Source: an uncultured bacterium (GTDB lineage: Bacteria > Bacteroidota > Rhodothermia > Rhodothermales > Rubricoccaceae). Taken from it: a stretch of DNA of 64,000 nt. The notes below the pieces were generated by a model that saw only the letters and a program-made list of their open reading frames with translations, was not told where the DNA came from and searched no databases. A program made the translations under genes and the position numbers. Positions 32,068 through 40,595 of the stretch are shown one piece after another. The stretch spans positions 83,392 through 147,391 of the forward strand of contig CANLSR010000008.1 in NCBI GenBank assembly GCA_947493945.1. The letters are read 5' to 3'. Positions within the stretch are counted from its first letter, which is position 1, and each line of letters starts with the position of its first letter.

Positions 32068-32946
32068 CTACCGATGGATGACCCAGCGCTGGGCGTCCGA
32101 CCGGCCGCTCCAGCGCGGCGGCCGCACCTCGACCGTGAACGTCTCGGCGCCGTTGAAGCCGGTCCGGAACCAGCGCCGGCGCTCGTAGGAGTGGTAGTAG
32201 TCGACCCAGGGATCGGGGCGGCGCGCGGCGTCGAGCCGGGCCGAGAGGTCGGCCTTGAGGTCCTGCACGATGGCCGCGTGCGGCTCGTCGGTCGCGATCA
32301 TGAGCCCGCGGCCGAACGGCCCGTCGACGTCGAGCGCCAGCACCGGGATCGAGTCGTTGACCACGAACCAGTACTCGAACTGGACGAACTCCGAGCCGCC
32401 GTAGCCGTAGCGCCTCTGGGCGTCGCCGTTGCGGGTCGGTTGCCCGAAGGCCGCCTGGAGGCGCCCGCGCAGGGCCGCCGTGTCGAGCGAGTCGACCAGG
32501 CCGCGGCCCGGGCTGGCGGCCTGCCAGTAGGCCTCGGCGTACTGCTCCACGAAGTCCTGCTGGGCGCCGGGCTCCACCTGGCGCCAGTCGAGCGTGGCGA
32601 GTTGGGCGGCCAGGATCAGGCTGTCCGCCCGCGCCCGCTCGGTCGCCACCAGCCGCTCGCGCGCCGCCTGACGGTCGGCCTGGACGGCGCGGAAGGCCGC
32701 CGTCGCCGCGTCGGGCTCGCCCAGCTCGACCGGCGGGCGCGGCGGCACGCGGTCGCCGATCTCGGCCATGATCTCGGCCACGCGGACGTCGCGCCGCTGC
32801 CGCTGGAGCACGTCCACGACGGACTGCGCGTGGGAGGAATCAGGAAACAGGAGACAGGAAACAGCAACCAAGACGGCCGAGGCCGCGCGCCAGCCTGACC
32901 GACTCGCCCTCTGCTGAGTCCCGACCCCTGAGTCCTGACGCCTCAT
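32068..32946 (-). CDS. secreted hypothetical protein
   Basis: 292 residues. The N-terminus has a basic head, then AASAVLVAVSCLLFPDSSHA, a probable signal peptide ending near residue 40. A coiled, Arg/Gln-rich part follows (LQRQRRDVRVAEIMAEIGDR). The C-terminal domain has GGSEFVQFEYWFVVNDSIPV and VEVRPPRWSG with many aromatics. No family recognised. The ATG at 32946 shares one base with the lepA stop (TGATG), so it is probably coupled to lepA. Confidence 0.65.
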   Translation of the reverse strand: MRRQDSGVGTQQRASRSGWRAASAVLVAVSCLLFPDSSHAQSVVDVLQRQRRDVRVAEIMAEIGDRVPPRPPVELGEPDAATAAFRAVQADRQAARERLVATERARADSLILAAQLATLDWRQVEPGAQQDFVEQYAEAYWQAASPGRGLVDSLDTAALRGRLQAAFGQPTRNGDAQRRYGYGGSEFVQFEYWFVVNDSIPVLALDVDGPFGRGLMIATDEPHAAIVQDLKADLSARLDAARRPDPWVDYYHSYERRRWFRTGFNGAETFTVEVRPPRWSGRSDAQRWVIHR

Positions 32947-34742
32947 CACTCCATCGACAAGACCGCCAGGAACGCCTCTTGGGGCACCTCGACGGCGCCG
33001 ACCTGCTTCATTCGCTTTTTGCCCTCCTTCTGCTTTTCCAGCAGCTTGCGCTTGCGGCTGATGTCGCCGCCGTAGCACTTGGCCGTGACGTCCTTGCGCA
33101 GCGCCTTGACCGTCTCGCGCGCGATGACCTTGTTGCCCAGGGCCGCCTGGATGGCCACGTCGAACAGCTGGCGGGGGATGAGCTCGCGGAGCTTGGTGGA
33201 CAGCCGCTTGCCCATGTCGTAGGCCTTGTCGCGGTGGACGATGGTCGAGAGCGCGTCGACGGTGTCGCCGTTGAGCATCACGTCCAGCTTGACCAGCTTC
33301 GAGGCCCGCTCGTCGATAAAGTCGTAGTCGAACGAGGCGTAGCCCCGCGACACCGACTTCAGCTTGTCGTAGAAGTCGAACACGATCTCCGCCAGCGGCA
33401 GCTCGTACTTCAGGTTGACGCGGTCGGTGGTGAGGTACTCCTGGGTGATGTAGGTCCCGCGGCGGTCCTGGCACAGCCCCATCAGCGTGCCCACGTACTC
33501 GACCGGCGTGATGATCTCGGCCTTGACGTAGGGCTCGCGGATCTCCCGGATGGAGCCGGGGTCCGGCATGTCGGACGGGTTCTCGACCTCGATCTCCTCG
33601 CCGTCGGTGAGCGAGAGCGTGTAGCGCACGTTGGGCATCGTGGTCACGATGTCGAGCCCGAACTCGCGGTCGAGCCGCTCCTGGACCACCTCCATGTGGA
33701 GCATCCCCAGGAAGCCCACGCGGAACCCGAAGCCCAGCGCCGCCGACGTCTCGGGCTCGTAGGTCAGCGCGGCGTCGTTGAGCTGGAGCTTTTCCAGCGC
33801 CGTCCGGAGATCCTCGAAGTCGCCCGAGTCGGTCGGGTAGATGCCCGAGAACACCATCGGCTTGACGTCACGGTAGCCCGGCAGCTGCCGGCTCGCGCCG
33901 TTCCGCTGGTGCGTCACGGTGTCGCCGACCTTGGTGTCGGCCACGTCCTTGACCGACCCGATCAGGTACCCCACCTCGCCCGGCCCCAGCTCGTCGACGG
34001 GCTCCATCTTGAGCTTGAGGTGCCCGATCTCCTCGGCGAAGTACCGGGCGCCGGTCGCCATAAACTGGATGGCGTCGCCTTTTCTAAGCGTGCCTTGCTT
34101 GACGCGGACGTAGACGATGGAGCCGCGATACGTGTCGAACGTCGAGTCGAAGATGAGCGCCTGGAGCGGCGCGTCGGGGTCGCCAGCGGGCGGCGGCACG
34201 CGCTCGACGATCCGCTCCAGGACCGCGTCCACGCCCACGCCGGTCTTGGCCGAGACGTGGAGCACGTCGTCGGGGTCGCCGCCGATCAAGTCGGTGATCG
34301 ACTGGGCCACCAGCTCGGGCTGAGCGCTCGGCAGGTCCACTTTGTTCAAGACCGGGATGATCTCCAGGTCGGCCCCGATGGCCATGTACAGGTTCGAGAT
34401 CGTCTGGGCCTCGATGCCCTGGGCCGCGTCCACGACCAGGATCGCGCCCTCGCAGGCGTTGAGCGCGCGGCTGACCTCGTAGGTAAAGTCCACGTGGCCC
34501 GGCGTGTCGATCAGGTCCAGGACGTACTTCTCGCCGTCGGCGGCGGTGTACGGCATCCGGATGGCGTGGCTCTTGATCGTGATGCCGCGCTCGCGCTCGA
34601 GGTCCATCGAGTCGAGGACCTGGGCCTGCATCTGGCGGCTGGTCAGCGTGCCGGTGGCCTCCAAGAGGCGGTCCGCCAGCGTCGACTTGCCGTGGTCGAT
34701 GTGGGCGATGATGCAGAAGTTTCGGATCCGGCTCTGGTCCAC
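32946..34742 (-). CDS. lepA: elongation factor 4 (LepA GTPase)
   Basis: 598 residues. Translational GTPase that back-translocates or remodels ribosomes. The P-loop AHIDHGKS is at 13-20, then [19 protein letters not shown] (G3) and LNKVDLPSA (G4). The LepA-specific C-terminal domain has [20 protein letters not shown]. The GTG at 34742 gives the normal family length; the open frame upstream adds an unlikely low-complexity extension. A TAGCTTCG box lies 36 bases before it. The following secreted-protein gene overlaps the stop. Confidence 0.96.
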   Translation of the reverse strand: MDQSRIRNFCIIAHIDHGKSTLADRLLEATGTLTSRQMQAQVLDSMDLERERGITIKSHAIRMPYTAADGEKYVLDLIDTPGHVDFTYEVSRALNACEGAILVVDAAQGIEAQTISNLYMAIGADLEIIPVLNKVDLPSAQPELVAQSITDLIGGDPDDVLHVSAKTGVGVDAVLERIVERVPPPAGDPDAPLQALIFDSTFDTYRGSIVYVRVKQGTLRKGDAIQFMATGARYFAEEIGHLKLKMEPVDELGPGEVGYLIGSVKDVADTKVGDTVTHQRNGASRQLPGYRDVKPMVFSGIYPTDSGDFEDLRTALEKLQLNDAALTYEPETSAALGFGFRVGFLGMLHMEVVQERLDREFGLDIVTTMPNVRYTLSLTDGEEIEVENPSDMPDPGSIREIREPYVKAEIITPVEYVGTLMGLCQDRRGTYITQEYLTTDRVNLKYELPLAEIVFDFYDKLKSVSRGYASFDYDFIDERASKLVKLDVMLNGDTVDALSTIVHRDKAYDMGKRLSTKLRELIPRQLFDVAIQAALGNKVIARETVKALRKDVTAKCYGGDISRKRKLLEKQKEGKKRMKQVGAVEVPQEAFLAVLSME

Positions 34743-34778
34743 GTGTGGGCTCGGGAGGGGCGTGCGTAGGCGACAACG

Positions 34779-34786
34779 CGAAGCTA
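34779..34786 (-). promoter_or_regulatory. TAGCTTCG promoter-like box for lepA
   Basis: Reads TAGCTTCG on the minus strand, 36 bases before the lepA GTG. It matches the recurrent box, though the spacing is longer than usual. Confidence 0.4.
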
Positions 34787-34836
34787 GCGCCGCGCGTGCG
34801 CCCGACGGCCGAAATCCCCATGATCCCGCCGCGCTG

Positions 34837-34860
34837 CATGTCCCCGCGCAGGCGGGGGGC
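34837..34860 (+). repeat. CATG(T/C)CCCCGCGCAGGCGGGG repeat, copy A
   Basis: CATGTCCCCGCGCAGGCGGG followed by GGGC, a CCCCGC/GCGGGG hairpin in the lepA-DUF3667 divergent region. A nearly identical unit lies at 43418-43441, and related units at 13371 and 13506. Confidence 0.55.
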
Positions 34861-34975
34861 GGGGGGCGTCCGCCAGTTGGTGGCGCGGAGTCATTGGGCA
34901 CGTCTATTCGCCTTCATGAATCTTGCACAATCGGGCCGACTGGAAACATCTTCCAGCCTCGATTACCTGTCCTAA

Positions 34976-35977
34976 ATGTCTGATCTACCTCTGCCCGCCG
35001 CCGAGGCCGCTCCTCTTGCCAAATCGGTCTCGCCCACCGAGGTCGCTCCGAGCGGCGTTCTAGTCGAGGAGCCTGCGCCCTGCGCCAACTGCGGCACCGA
35101 GGCCCTTGATCGCTTTTGCCCATCGTGTGGGCAGCAGCAGATGCGTGGCCGCCTGACGCTGCGGCGGCTGTGGGTAGAGTTCGCCTCGCGCGTGTTCAAC
35201 CTCAACCGCGGCCTGCTGGCGACCGTCGTCGGCATGAGCCGCCGGCCGGGCCAGGTCCCACTGGACTACGTCGAAGGCCGGCGACGGACCTACACCAACC
35301 CGCTGACCTACCTCCTACTCGCGAGTGCGCTGAGCCTGTTCATGCTCCAGTTTTCGGAGGGTGCGATGCGCGACCAGTTCCGAGACCAGATGGAACGGCA
35401 AGAGGCGCAACGCAGTGCCGGTGACGACGCCGGAGGCGTCCTTCATGACCACGACGGCGATGGGGTCCGCGACCACGACCCAGACGAGTTCGAGCGGTTT
35501 TCCGAAAACCTCGACGCCTTGATGGCCGACGGCGGCGCGCTCTACATGGAGAAAATGATGAGCACCCTCAAGCGGTACAACCAGTGGCTCATGGTCCTCC
35601 TGTGCGTCCCGCTGACGCTGCTGCTGCGGGTCCTGTTTGGGCCGTCCCGACACGTCCCCGAGATCGCCGTCTTTTCGCTCTACGTGGTGGCCCAGGGCGT
35701 TCTGATCACGGCCCTCATCCTGCCCATCCTTACGAGGATGGGCCAGGCCGCGACGATGGCGAGCGTATTGGTCTACTTCGGACTGGCTGCCTGGGCTGCC
35801 GTCCAGTTCTGGGGCGAGGGGTGGAGCGCCGCTGCCCGCGCCTTCGCTGCGATGGTTGTCAGCTACGCAGTGTATACCGGGTTCGTCATCGCAGTCGTAG
35901 TCGCCGTCATCTTCGGAGAGGCAATGGCCGATGCGGGGCTCACCTGGGGGCAGTTTGTCGACCGGCTTCTCGACTAG
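34976..35977 (+). CDS. DUF3667 membrane protein with an N-terminal zinc ribbon
   Basis: 333 residues. The N-terminal CANCG and FCPSCGQQ form a Cys36/39/48/51 zinc-ribbon. RRPGQVPLDYVEGRRRTYTN followed by PLTYLLLASAL is the DUF3667 signature of Bacteroidota membrane proteins. About five helices follow (for example WLMVLLCVPLTLLLRVLFG, AVYTGFVIAVVVAVIFG). A hydrophilic, His/Asp-rich loop (LHDHDGDGVRDHDPDEF) could bind metal. Function unknown. The upstream region is less GC-rich than average. Confidence 0.82.
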   Translation: MSDLPLPAAEAAPLAKSVSPTEVAPSGVLVEEPAPCANCGTEALDRFCPSCGQQQMRGRLTLRRLWVEFASRVFNLNRGLLATVVGMSRRPGQVPLDYVEGRRRTYTNPLTYLLLASALSLFMLQFSEGAMRDQFRDQMERQEAQRSAGDDAGGVLHDHDGDGVRDHDPDEFERFSENLDALMADGGALYMEKMMSTLKRYNQWLMVLLCVPLTLLLRVLFGPSRHVPEIAVFSLYVVAQGVLITALILPILTRMGQAATMASVLVYFGLAAWAAVQFWGEGWSAAARAFAAMVVSYAVYTGFVIAVVVAVIFGEAMADAGLTWGQFVDRLLD

Positions 35978-36008
35978 CCGAGGCCACTCTCGCGCGCCAC
36001 GCCGGACA

Positions 36009-36047
36009 CCGCCAGCGGGGCGGGCGCGGCCCTCGCCCCGCTGGCGG
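36009..36047. terminator. 14-pair CCGCCAGCGGGGCG hairpin
   Basis: CCGCCAGCGGGGCG (36009-36022) pairs perfectly with CGCCCCGCTGGCGG (36034-36047) around an 11-base loop, 32 bases after the DUF3667 stop. It is the longest stem of the recurring family. It could be a terminator, but there is no U-tract. Confidence 0.6.
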
Positions 36048-36183
36048 GTGCAGCCGGAGGGTCGGGGATCCGTCCTGGCCGGGTCCCCTGTTGGCGACGG
36101 TCCGGAGACTTTCCTGATCGGCGGAGGCGCCCGAACCTCGGCACTTGATCGGAGTGGGACCATCGACACCCCCTCCGACCCAC

Positions 36184-36990
36184 ATGCCGAGCACGACCAG
36201 CGACATCTACGACACCACCTCCGAAGGAGGCATCCAACTCGCCGCCGGCGTCGACCGCTGGGTCCTCCACGACGACCACGTCCACCTCGCGCCCCACCTC
36301 GACGGCCAGGTCCCGCTCTACCGCTTCGACGCGGAGCTCATGCCCTTCGTGGACTCGCCGAAGCGCGGGGCCCTGGTGGTCATCGACATGCAGAACGACT
36401 TCTGCTCGCCCGGCGGCTGGACCGACGCCTCCGGCCTCGACTACCAGGCCTGTCGTGAGGCGATCCCCGGCGTGCAGCGAGCCATCGAGGCGGCGCGCGA
36501 TCACGGCATGTGGGTGATATGGGTCTACTGGTTCAACCGCCAGGACCTGCGCAACTTGGGCGCCCCCACCCTCTACTCGTTCAAGCACACGCCGGACCAG
36601 CAGGGGATCGGGCAGCCGCTGGATCGCGGCCGGGTGCTGACCGAGGACACGTGGAACACCGAGATGGTCGAGGAGCTCCGGCCGCTCATGCGCGACGAGG
36701 ACGTGCGGGTCGAGAAGGTGCGGATGAACGGGTTCGTCGGGACCGACCTCGACCAGGTGCTCCGTACGCAGGGCATCGAGACCTTGTACTTTACCGGCGT
36801 CAACGTCGACCAGTGCGTGGCCATGACGATGGAGGAGGCCTACGTCCGCGATTACGCCTGCGTGCTGCTGGAGGACGCCTGCGCCACCTCCAGCCCCGAC
36901 TACTGCAAACAGAGCGTCGTGTTCAACGCCAAGCAGTGCTGGGGCTTCTCGACGACGACCGACAAGTTCGCGTCCCCGCAGCCGGTCTAG
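36184..36990 (+). CDS. isochorismatase-like cysteine hydrolase
   Basis: 268 residues. The catalytic triad of the family is visible as Asp68 (LVVIDMQNDFCSPGG), Lys178 (VRVEKVRMNGF) and Cys211 (TGVNVDQCVAMTMEEA). A cis-peptide loop precedes the cysteine. The N-terminal 55 residues, ending in PLYRFDAELMPFVDSP, are an extension over the minimal domain, as in biuret or peroxyureidoacrylate/ureidoacrylate amidohydrolase-like members. The substrate is unknown. ATG at 36184; no neighbour from pyrimidine or amide catabolism except the distant cdd. Confidence 0.85.
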   Translation: MPSTTSDIYDTTSEGGIQLAAGVDRWVLHDDHVHLAPHLDGQVPLYRFDAELMPFVDSPKRGALVVIDMQNDFCSPGGWTDASGLDYQACREAIPGVQRAIEAARDHGMWVIWVYWFNRQDLRNLGAPTLYSFKHTPDQQGIGQPLDRGRVLTEDTWNTEMVEELRPLMRDEDVRVEKVRMNGFVGTDLDQVLRTQGIETLYFTGVNVDQCVAMTMEEAYVRDYACVLLEDACATSSPDYCKQSVVFNAKQCWGFSTTTDKFASPQPV

Positions 36991-37060
36991 CGACCGGCCC
37001 GGCCGGCCAGGTCCACCCGCCGGCGACGGCCGCCAGCGGGACGAGCGCGTCGCCCGTCGG

Positions 37061-37252
37061 CTACTCCTCCGCCCGATGGGCACGGATGATGCCGACGGGG
37101 AGCACCGTCAGCCCGGCCACCATCAGCAGGCCCGACAGCGCCGGCCGCCAGCCGCTCGCGCCCAGCCCCAGTGCCCAGGTGGTGAGGTTGACCAGCGCCA
37201 GCCCGATGCCGCCGGCGAGCAGCGTCAGCCCCAGTCGGTCGCGGCCCGTCAC
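37061..37252 (-). CDS. small two-helix membrane protein
   Basis: 63 residues. Two hydrophobic segments (LGLTLLAGGIGLALVNLTTWAL and LSGLLMVAGLTVLPVGII) are separated by a short turn (GASGWRP). The ends are charged (MTGRDR and RAHRAEE). No family recognised. It lies between the convergent hydrolase gene and parE, downstream of parE on the same strand. Confidence 0.45.
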   Translation of the reverse strand: MTGRDRLGLTLLAGGIGLALVNLTTWALGLGASGWRPALSGLLMVAGLTVLPVGIIRAHRAEE

Positions 37253-37384
37253 AGGCCGCCCCGCCGGCGGGAGCGTCGGGCCGTGGCCGTCGGGCGCGTC
37301 GGCCGGCTCCCGTGGCCCCGCTGGCGGTCGCCGCCGGCGGAGTCGTCGTCTGGCCGAGCAGAGCCGCCGGCGGGGCGGGCGCGC

Positions 37385-39322
37385 TTAGACATCGAGGTCC
37401 TGGACGGTGGCGGCCTGGTCCATGATGAACCGGAAGCGCGGCGCGGCGTCCTTGCCCATCAGGTCCGAGATCGCGTTCTCGGTCTCGATGAGGGTGCCCT
37501 CGGGGATGGCCACCTGGAGCAGCCGGCGCTTGTCCGGGTCGAGGGTCGTCTCGCGCAGCGTGGCCGGCATCATCTCGCCGAGCCCCTTGAACCGCTGGAC
37601 CTCGATCTGGGTGCGGGGGTTCTTCTTCTGGATCCGGCGGACGACCTTGTCGCGGTCGGCCTCGTCGAGCGCCCACCACGTCTCCTTCAGGGCGTCGACG
37701 CGGAAAAGCGGCGGCTGGGCGATGTAGACGTAGCCGCCGTCGATGAGCGGCCGCATGTAGCGGTAGAGGAACGTCAAGAGCAGCGTCGCGATGTGGAGCC
37801 CGTCGGCGTCGGCGTCCATCAAGAGCACGACCTTGTGGTAGCGGAGCTTGGACACGTCCAGGTCCTCGCCCACCCCGCAGCCCAGGGCGTCGGCGATGTT
37901 GGACAGCTCGGCGTTGGCCAGCACCTTGGCCTTGGTCGCCTGCTCAGCGTTGAGCACCTTGCCCCGGAGCGGCAGGATCGCCTGCGTCTTGCGGTCGCGG
38001 CCCTGCTTGGCCGAGCCGCCGGCTGAGTCGCCCTCGACCACGAACAACTCGCTCTCGGTGGGGTCGGTGGACGCGCAGTCGCTCAGCTTGCCCGGCAGGT
38101 TCAAGCGGTGGCTGACCGCGCTCTTGCGACGCACGTTCTGGACCGCGGCCCGGCTGGCCTGCCGCGCGCGCGCCGCCTGCAGGATGCGCGCGACGATGGC
38201 CTCGGCCGTCGATGGGTGGGCGTTGAGGAACTGCTCGAACTCGGTGCGGAAGGCGCCGGACACGGCCGAGCGCGCCTCGGGGTTGTTGAGCTTTTCCTTG
38301 GTCTGGCCCTGGAACTGCGGGTCGACGTGGTACAGGTTGACGACGGCGATCATGCCCTCGCGGACGTCGTCGGCGGTGATGTCGAGCTTTTTCTGGCCCA
38401 GGTCGTGCGTCTCGATGTAGTTGCGGACCGCCTTGGTCACGCCGTCCTTCAACCCCTGCTCGTGCGTGCCGCCGTCGCGCGTCGGGATGCCGTTGACGAA
38501 CGACGTGATCGACTCGCGCGGGGCCTCGGTCCAGACGAAGCACAGCTCGGTGCGGAGCCCGTCGTCCAGGTCCGACTGGCGGACGACGAACGGGTCGGGG
38601 TGGACGCGGCGCGTCTCGGCGTCGGCCACCAGCTTGTCGAGGTACTCGGTGATCCCGCCTTCGTGGTGGTACTCGATCCGCTCGCCGGTCCCCTCGTTCT
38701 TGAACACGATCCGGAGCGCCCCGTTGAGGTAGGTCTTGACCTCCAGGTTCTCCTTGATCGTCTCGGCGTCGATGTCCGTCGTGGCGAAGATCTCGGGGTC
38801 GGGCGTGAACGTGATGGTCGTGCCCGTGCCGCGCACGTTGGAGCGGACCTTCTTGAGCTTCGTCACCGGCACGCCGCGCTGGTAGGTCTGCTCGTAGAGC
38901 GCGCCGTCGCGCTTGACCTGGGCGACCAGCGTCTCGGACAGCGCGTTCACCACGCTCGACCCGACGCCGTGGAGCCCGCCCGAGGTCACATAGCTGGACC
39001 CGTCGAACTTGCCGCCCGCGTGCAGCGTGGTCAGGATCACCTCTAACGCCGACACCTTCTTCGTCGGGTGCTTGTCGACGGGGATACCCCTCCCGTTGTC
39101 GCTCACCGTGACCGTCGTGCCGTCCTTGTGCAGGACGACGTCGATCTGGGTCGCGTAGCCGTTGGTGGCCTCGTCGACCGCGTTGTCGACGATCTCCCAG
39201 ACCAGGTGGTGGAGGCCGGCCTTGCCGGTGCCTCCGATGTACATGCCGGGGCGCTTGCGGACAGGCTCCAGGCCCTCCAAGACCTGGATGTCGGCGCCGG
39301 TGTAGGATTGAACTTCGGCCAT
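37385..39322 (-). CDS. parE: DNA topoisomerase IV subunit B
   Basis: 645-residue GHKL ATPase/TOPRIM subunit of topoisomerase IV, which decatenates daughter chromosomes. EIVDNAVDEATNG carries the catalytic Glu and Asn. SDNGRGIPVD and GGLHGVGSSVVNALS form the ATP lid. The TOPRIM segment has FVVEGDSAGGSAKQGRDRK and LLMDADADGLHIATLLLTF. The DADxDGLHIATLL wording is like ParE rather than GyrB (DADVDGAHIRTLL). No GyrB-type insert is present. ATG at 39322. It is paired functionally with the parC-like gene at 43755. Confidence 0.9.
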   Translation of the reverse strand: MAEVQSYTGADIQVLEGLEPVRKRPGMYIGGTGKAGLHHLVWEIVDNAVDEATNGYATQIDVVLHKDGTTVTVSDNGRGIPVDKHPTKKVSALEVILTTLHAGGKFDGSSYVTSGGLHGVGSSVVNALSETLVAQVKRDGALYEQTYQRGVPVTKLKKVRSNVRGTGTTITFTPDPEIFATTDIDAETIKENLEVKTYLNGALRIVFKNEGTGERIEYHHEGGITEYLDKLVADAETRRVHPDPFVVRQSDLDDGLRTELCFVWTEAPRESITSFVNGIPTRDGGTHEQGLKDGVTKAVRNYIETHDLGQKKLDITADDVREGMIAVVNLYHVDPQFQGQTKEKLNNPEARSAVSGAFRTEFEQFLNAHPSTAEAIVARILQAARARQASRAAVQNVRRKSAVSHRLNLPGKLSDCASTDPTESELFVVEGDSAGGSAKQGRDRKTQAILPLRGKVLNAEQATKAKVLANAELSNIADALGCGVGEDLDVSKLRYHKVVLLMDADADGLHIATLLLTFLYRYMRPLIDGGYVYIAQPPLFRVDALKETWWALDEADRDKVVRRIQKKNPRTQIEVQRFKGLGEMMPATLRETTLDPDKRRLLQVAIPEGTLIETENAISDLMGKDAAPRFRFIMDQAATVQDLDV

Positions 39323-39597
39323 CTGAACACGTGGGGGACGTTATGCCGCATGGTACGGACGCCCGGTGACAGCCGCACGGCACCGCGCCCGCCCCAACCT
39401 CCCGCCCCGCTGCGGGACGCGCCGCCAGCGGGGCGAGGAGCTCATGTGGAGGCGCGCCGGTGGCGTGCCCCCGGCCATCGCGGTCGTCACGGGCACGCCA
39501 CCGGCGTACCCCTACGGGCTGACTTGCAACGACTTGAGTCCGCTCGGGCACCGGCTGCCGGGCTGCAGTGTCTCTGCCTCTCCCCTCCCGCCTCATC

Positions 39598-40536
39598 ATG
39601 GAGACCGCCCCGCGCCTCGACCCGACCGCACCCGCATCCGACACGGCCCATCTTAAAACAGCGCTGGTGACCGGCTCCAACGGCGGCGTCGGGCTGGCGC
39701 TGGCCCAGGCGCTCGCCGCGCGAGGCTGGCGGGTGCTGCTCCACGGCCGAGACCCGGAAAAGCTCAGCCGCGCCCACGCCCGGATGGATGTCGGAGCGCC
39801 GCACGACGCGCTCTGCGCGGACCTCGCCGACCTCGACGCCGTCCGCCAGCTGGCGGACGACGTGCGCGAGCGGACTGGCCGGCTGGACGCGCTCGTCCAC
39901 AACGCCGGGCTGGTGCGGCCCACGTTGGAGCGGACCGACGGCGGCGTCGAGATGACGATGGCCGTCAACGCCTTGGCTCCGTTCGTGTTGACCGAGGCGC
40001 TCCGACCGTTGCTAGAGGCGACGGCGCGAGATCACGGAGGAGCGCGCGTGGTCACGGTGTCGAGCGAAGCGCACTCGGGCGGCCGCATCCCGACGACGGA
40101 CCCCGCCCGGCTGGCGGACGCGCTCCGCGGGCCGAGCGGCGGCTACTCGTCGGTCAAGGCCTACGCCCAATCCAAGCTGGTCGCGACGGCTTGGACGCTG
40201 GAACTGGCCCGGAGGCTGGACGGCACCGGCGTCACGGCCAACGCCTGTCACCCCGGCGTGGTCAAGACCGGCGTGTTCGGCGGCGTCGGCGGCGCGCTGG
40301 GGGCCGCGGCCCGGCTGTTCTCGTTCCTCTACCTCTCGCCCGAGACCGGCGCCGAGAGCCCGCTGCTGCTCGCGACCGACCCCGCCTACGCGCGCCGAAC
40401 CGGCCGCTGGATCACGCGCGGCTTTGTCCGCGTCCCGAACGAGGCGGAGCCTCCAGCGGCGGCGCGCGACCCCGAGACCGGCGCGGCCGTCTGGGACGCC
40501 CTCGGCACGCTGCCGGGCAGCCCCGGCGGCTCGTGA
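39598..40536 (+). CDS. short-chain dehydrogenase/reductase
   Basis: 312 residues. The Rossmann motif TGSNGGVG is at 25-32, NAG at 102-104 and the catalytic Ser155/156 in TVSSEAH. The catalytic pair Tyr189/Lys193 is in YAQSKL. It is closest in style to the WW-oxidoreductase/retinol dehydrogenase-like SDRs (HPGVVKTGVFG). The substrate is unknown; NADP(H) is likely from the RDPEK after the second strand. ATG at 39598. It is divergent from parE and lies 59 bases before the DUF4139 gene on the same strand. Confidence 0.86.
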   Translation: METAPRLDPTAPASDTAHLKTALVTGSNGGVGLALAQALAARGWRVLLHGRDPEKLSRAHARMDVGAPHDALCADLADLDAVRQLADDVRERTGRLDALVHNAGLVRPTLERTDGGVEMTMAVNALAPFVLTEALRPLLEATARDHGGARVVTVSSEAHSGGRIPTTDPARLADALRGPSGGYSSVKAYAQSKLVATAWTLELARRLDGTGVTANACHPGVVKTGVFGGVGGALGAAARLFSFLYLSPETGAESPLLLATDPAYARRTGRWITRGFVRVPNEAEPPAAARDPETGAAVWDALGTLPGSPGGS

Positions 40537-40595
40537 CTCCAACCGCCAGCGCGGCGGCCGGTGGTACCGTACCGCCCTCCCGCACCCCGCCGCTC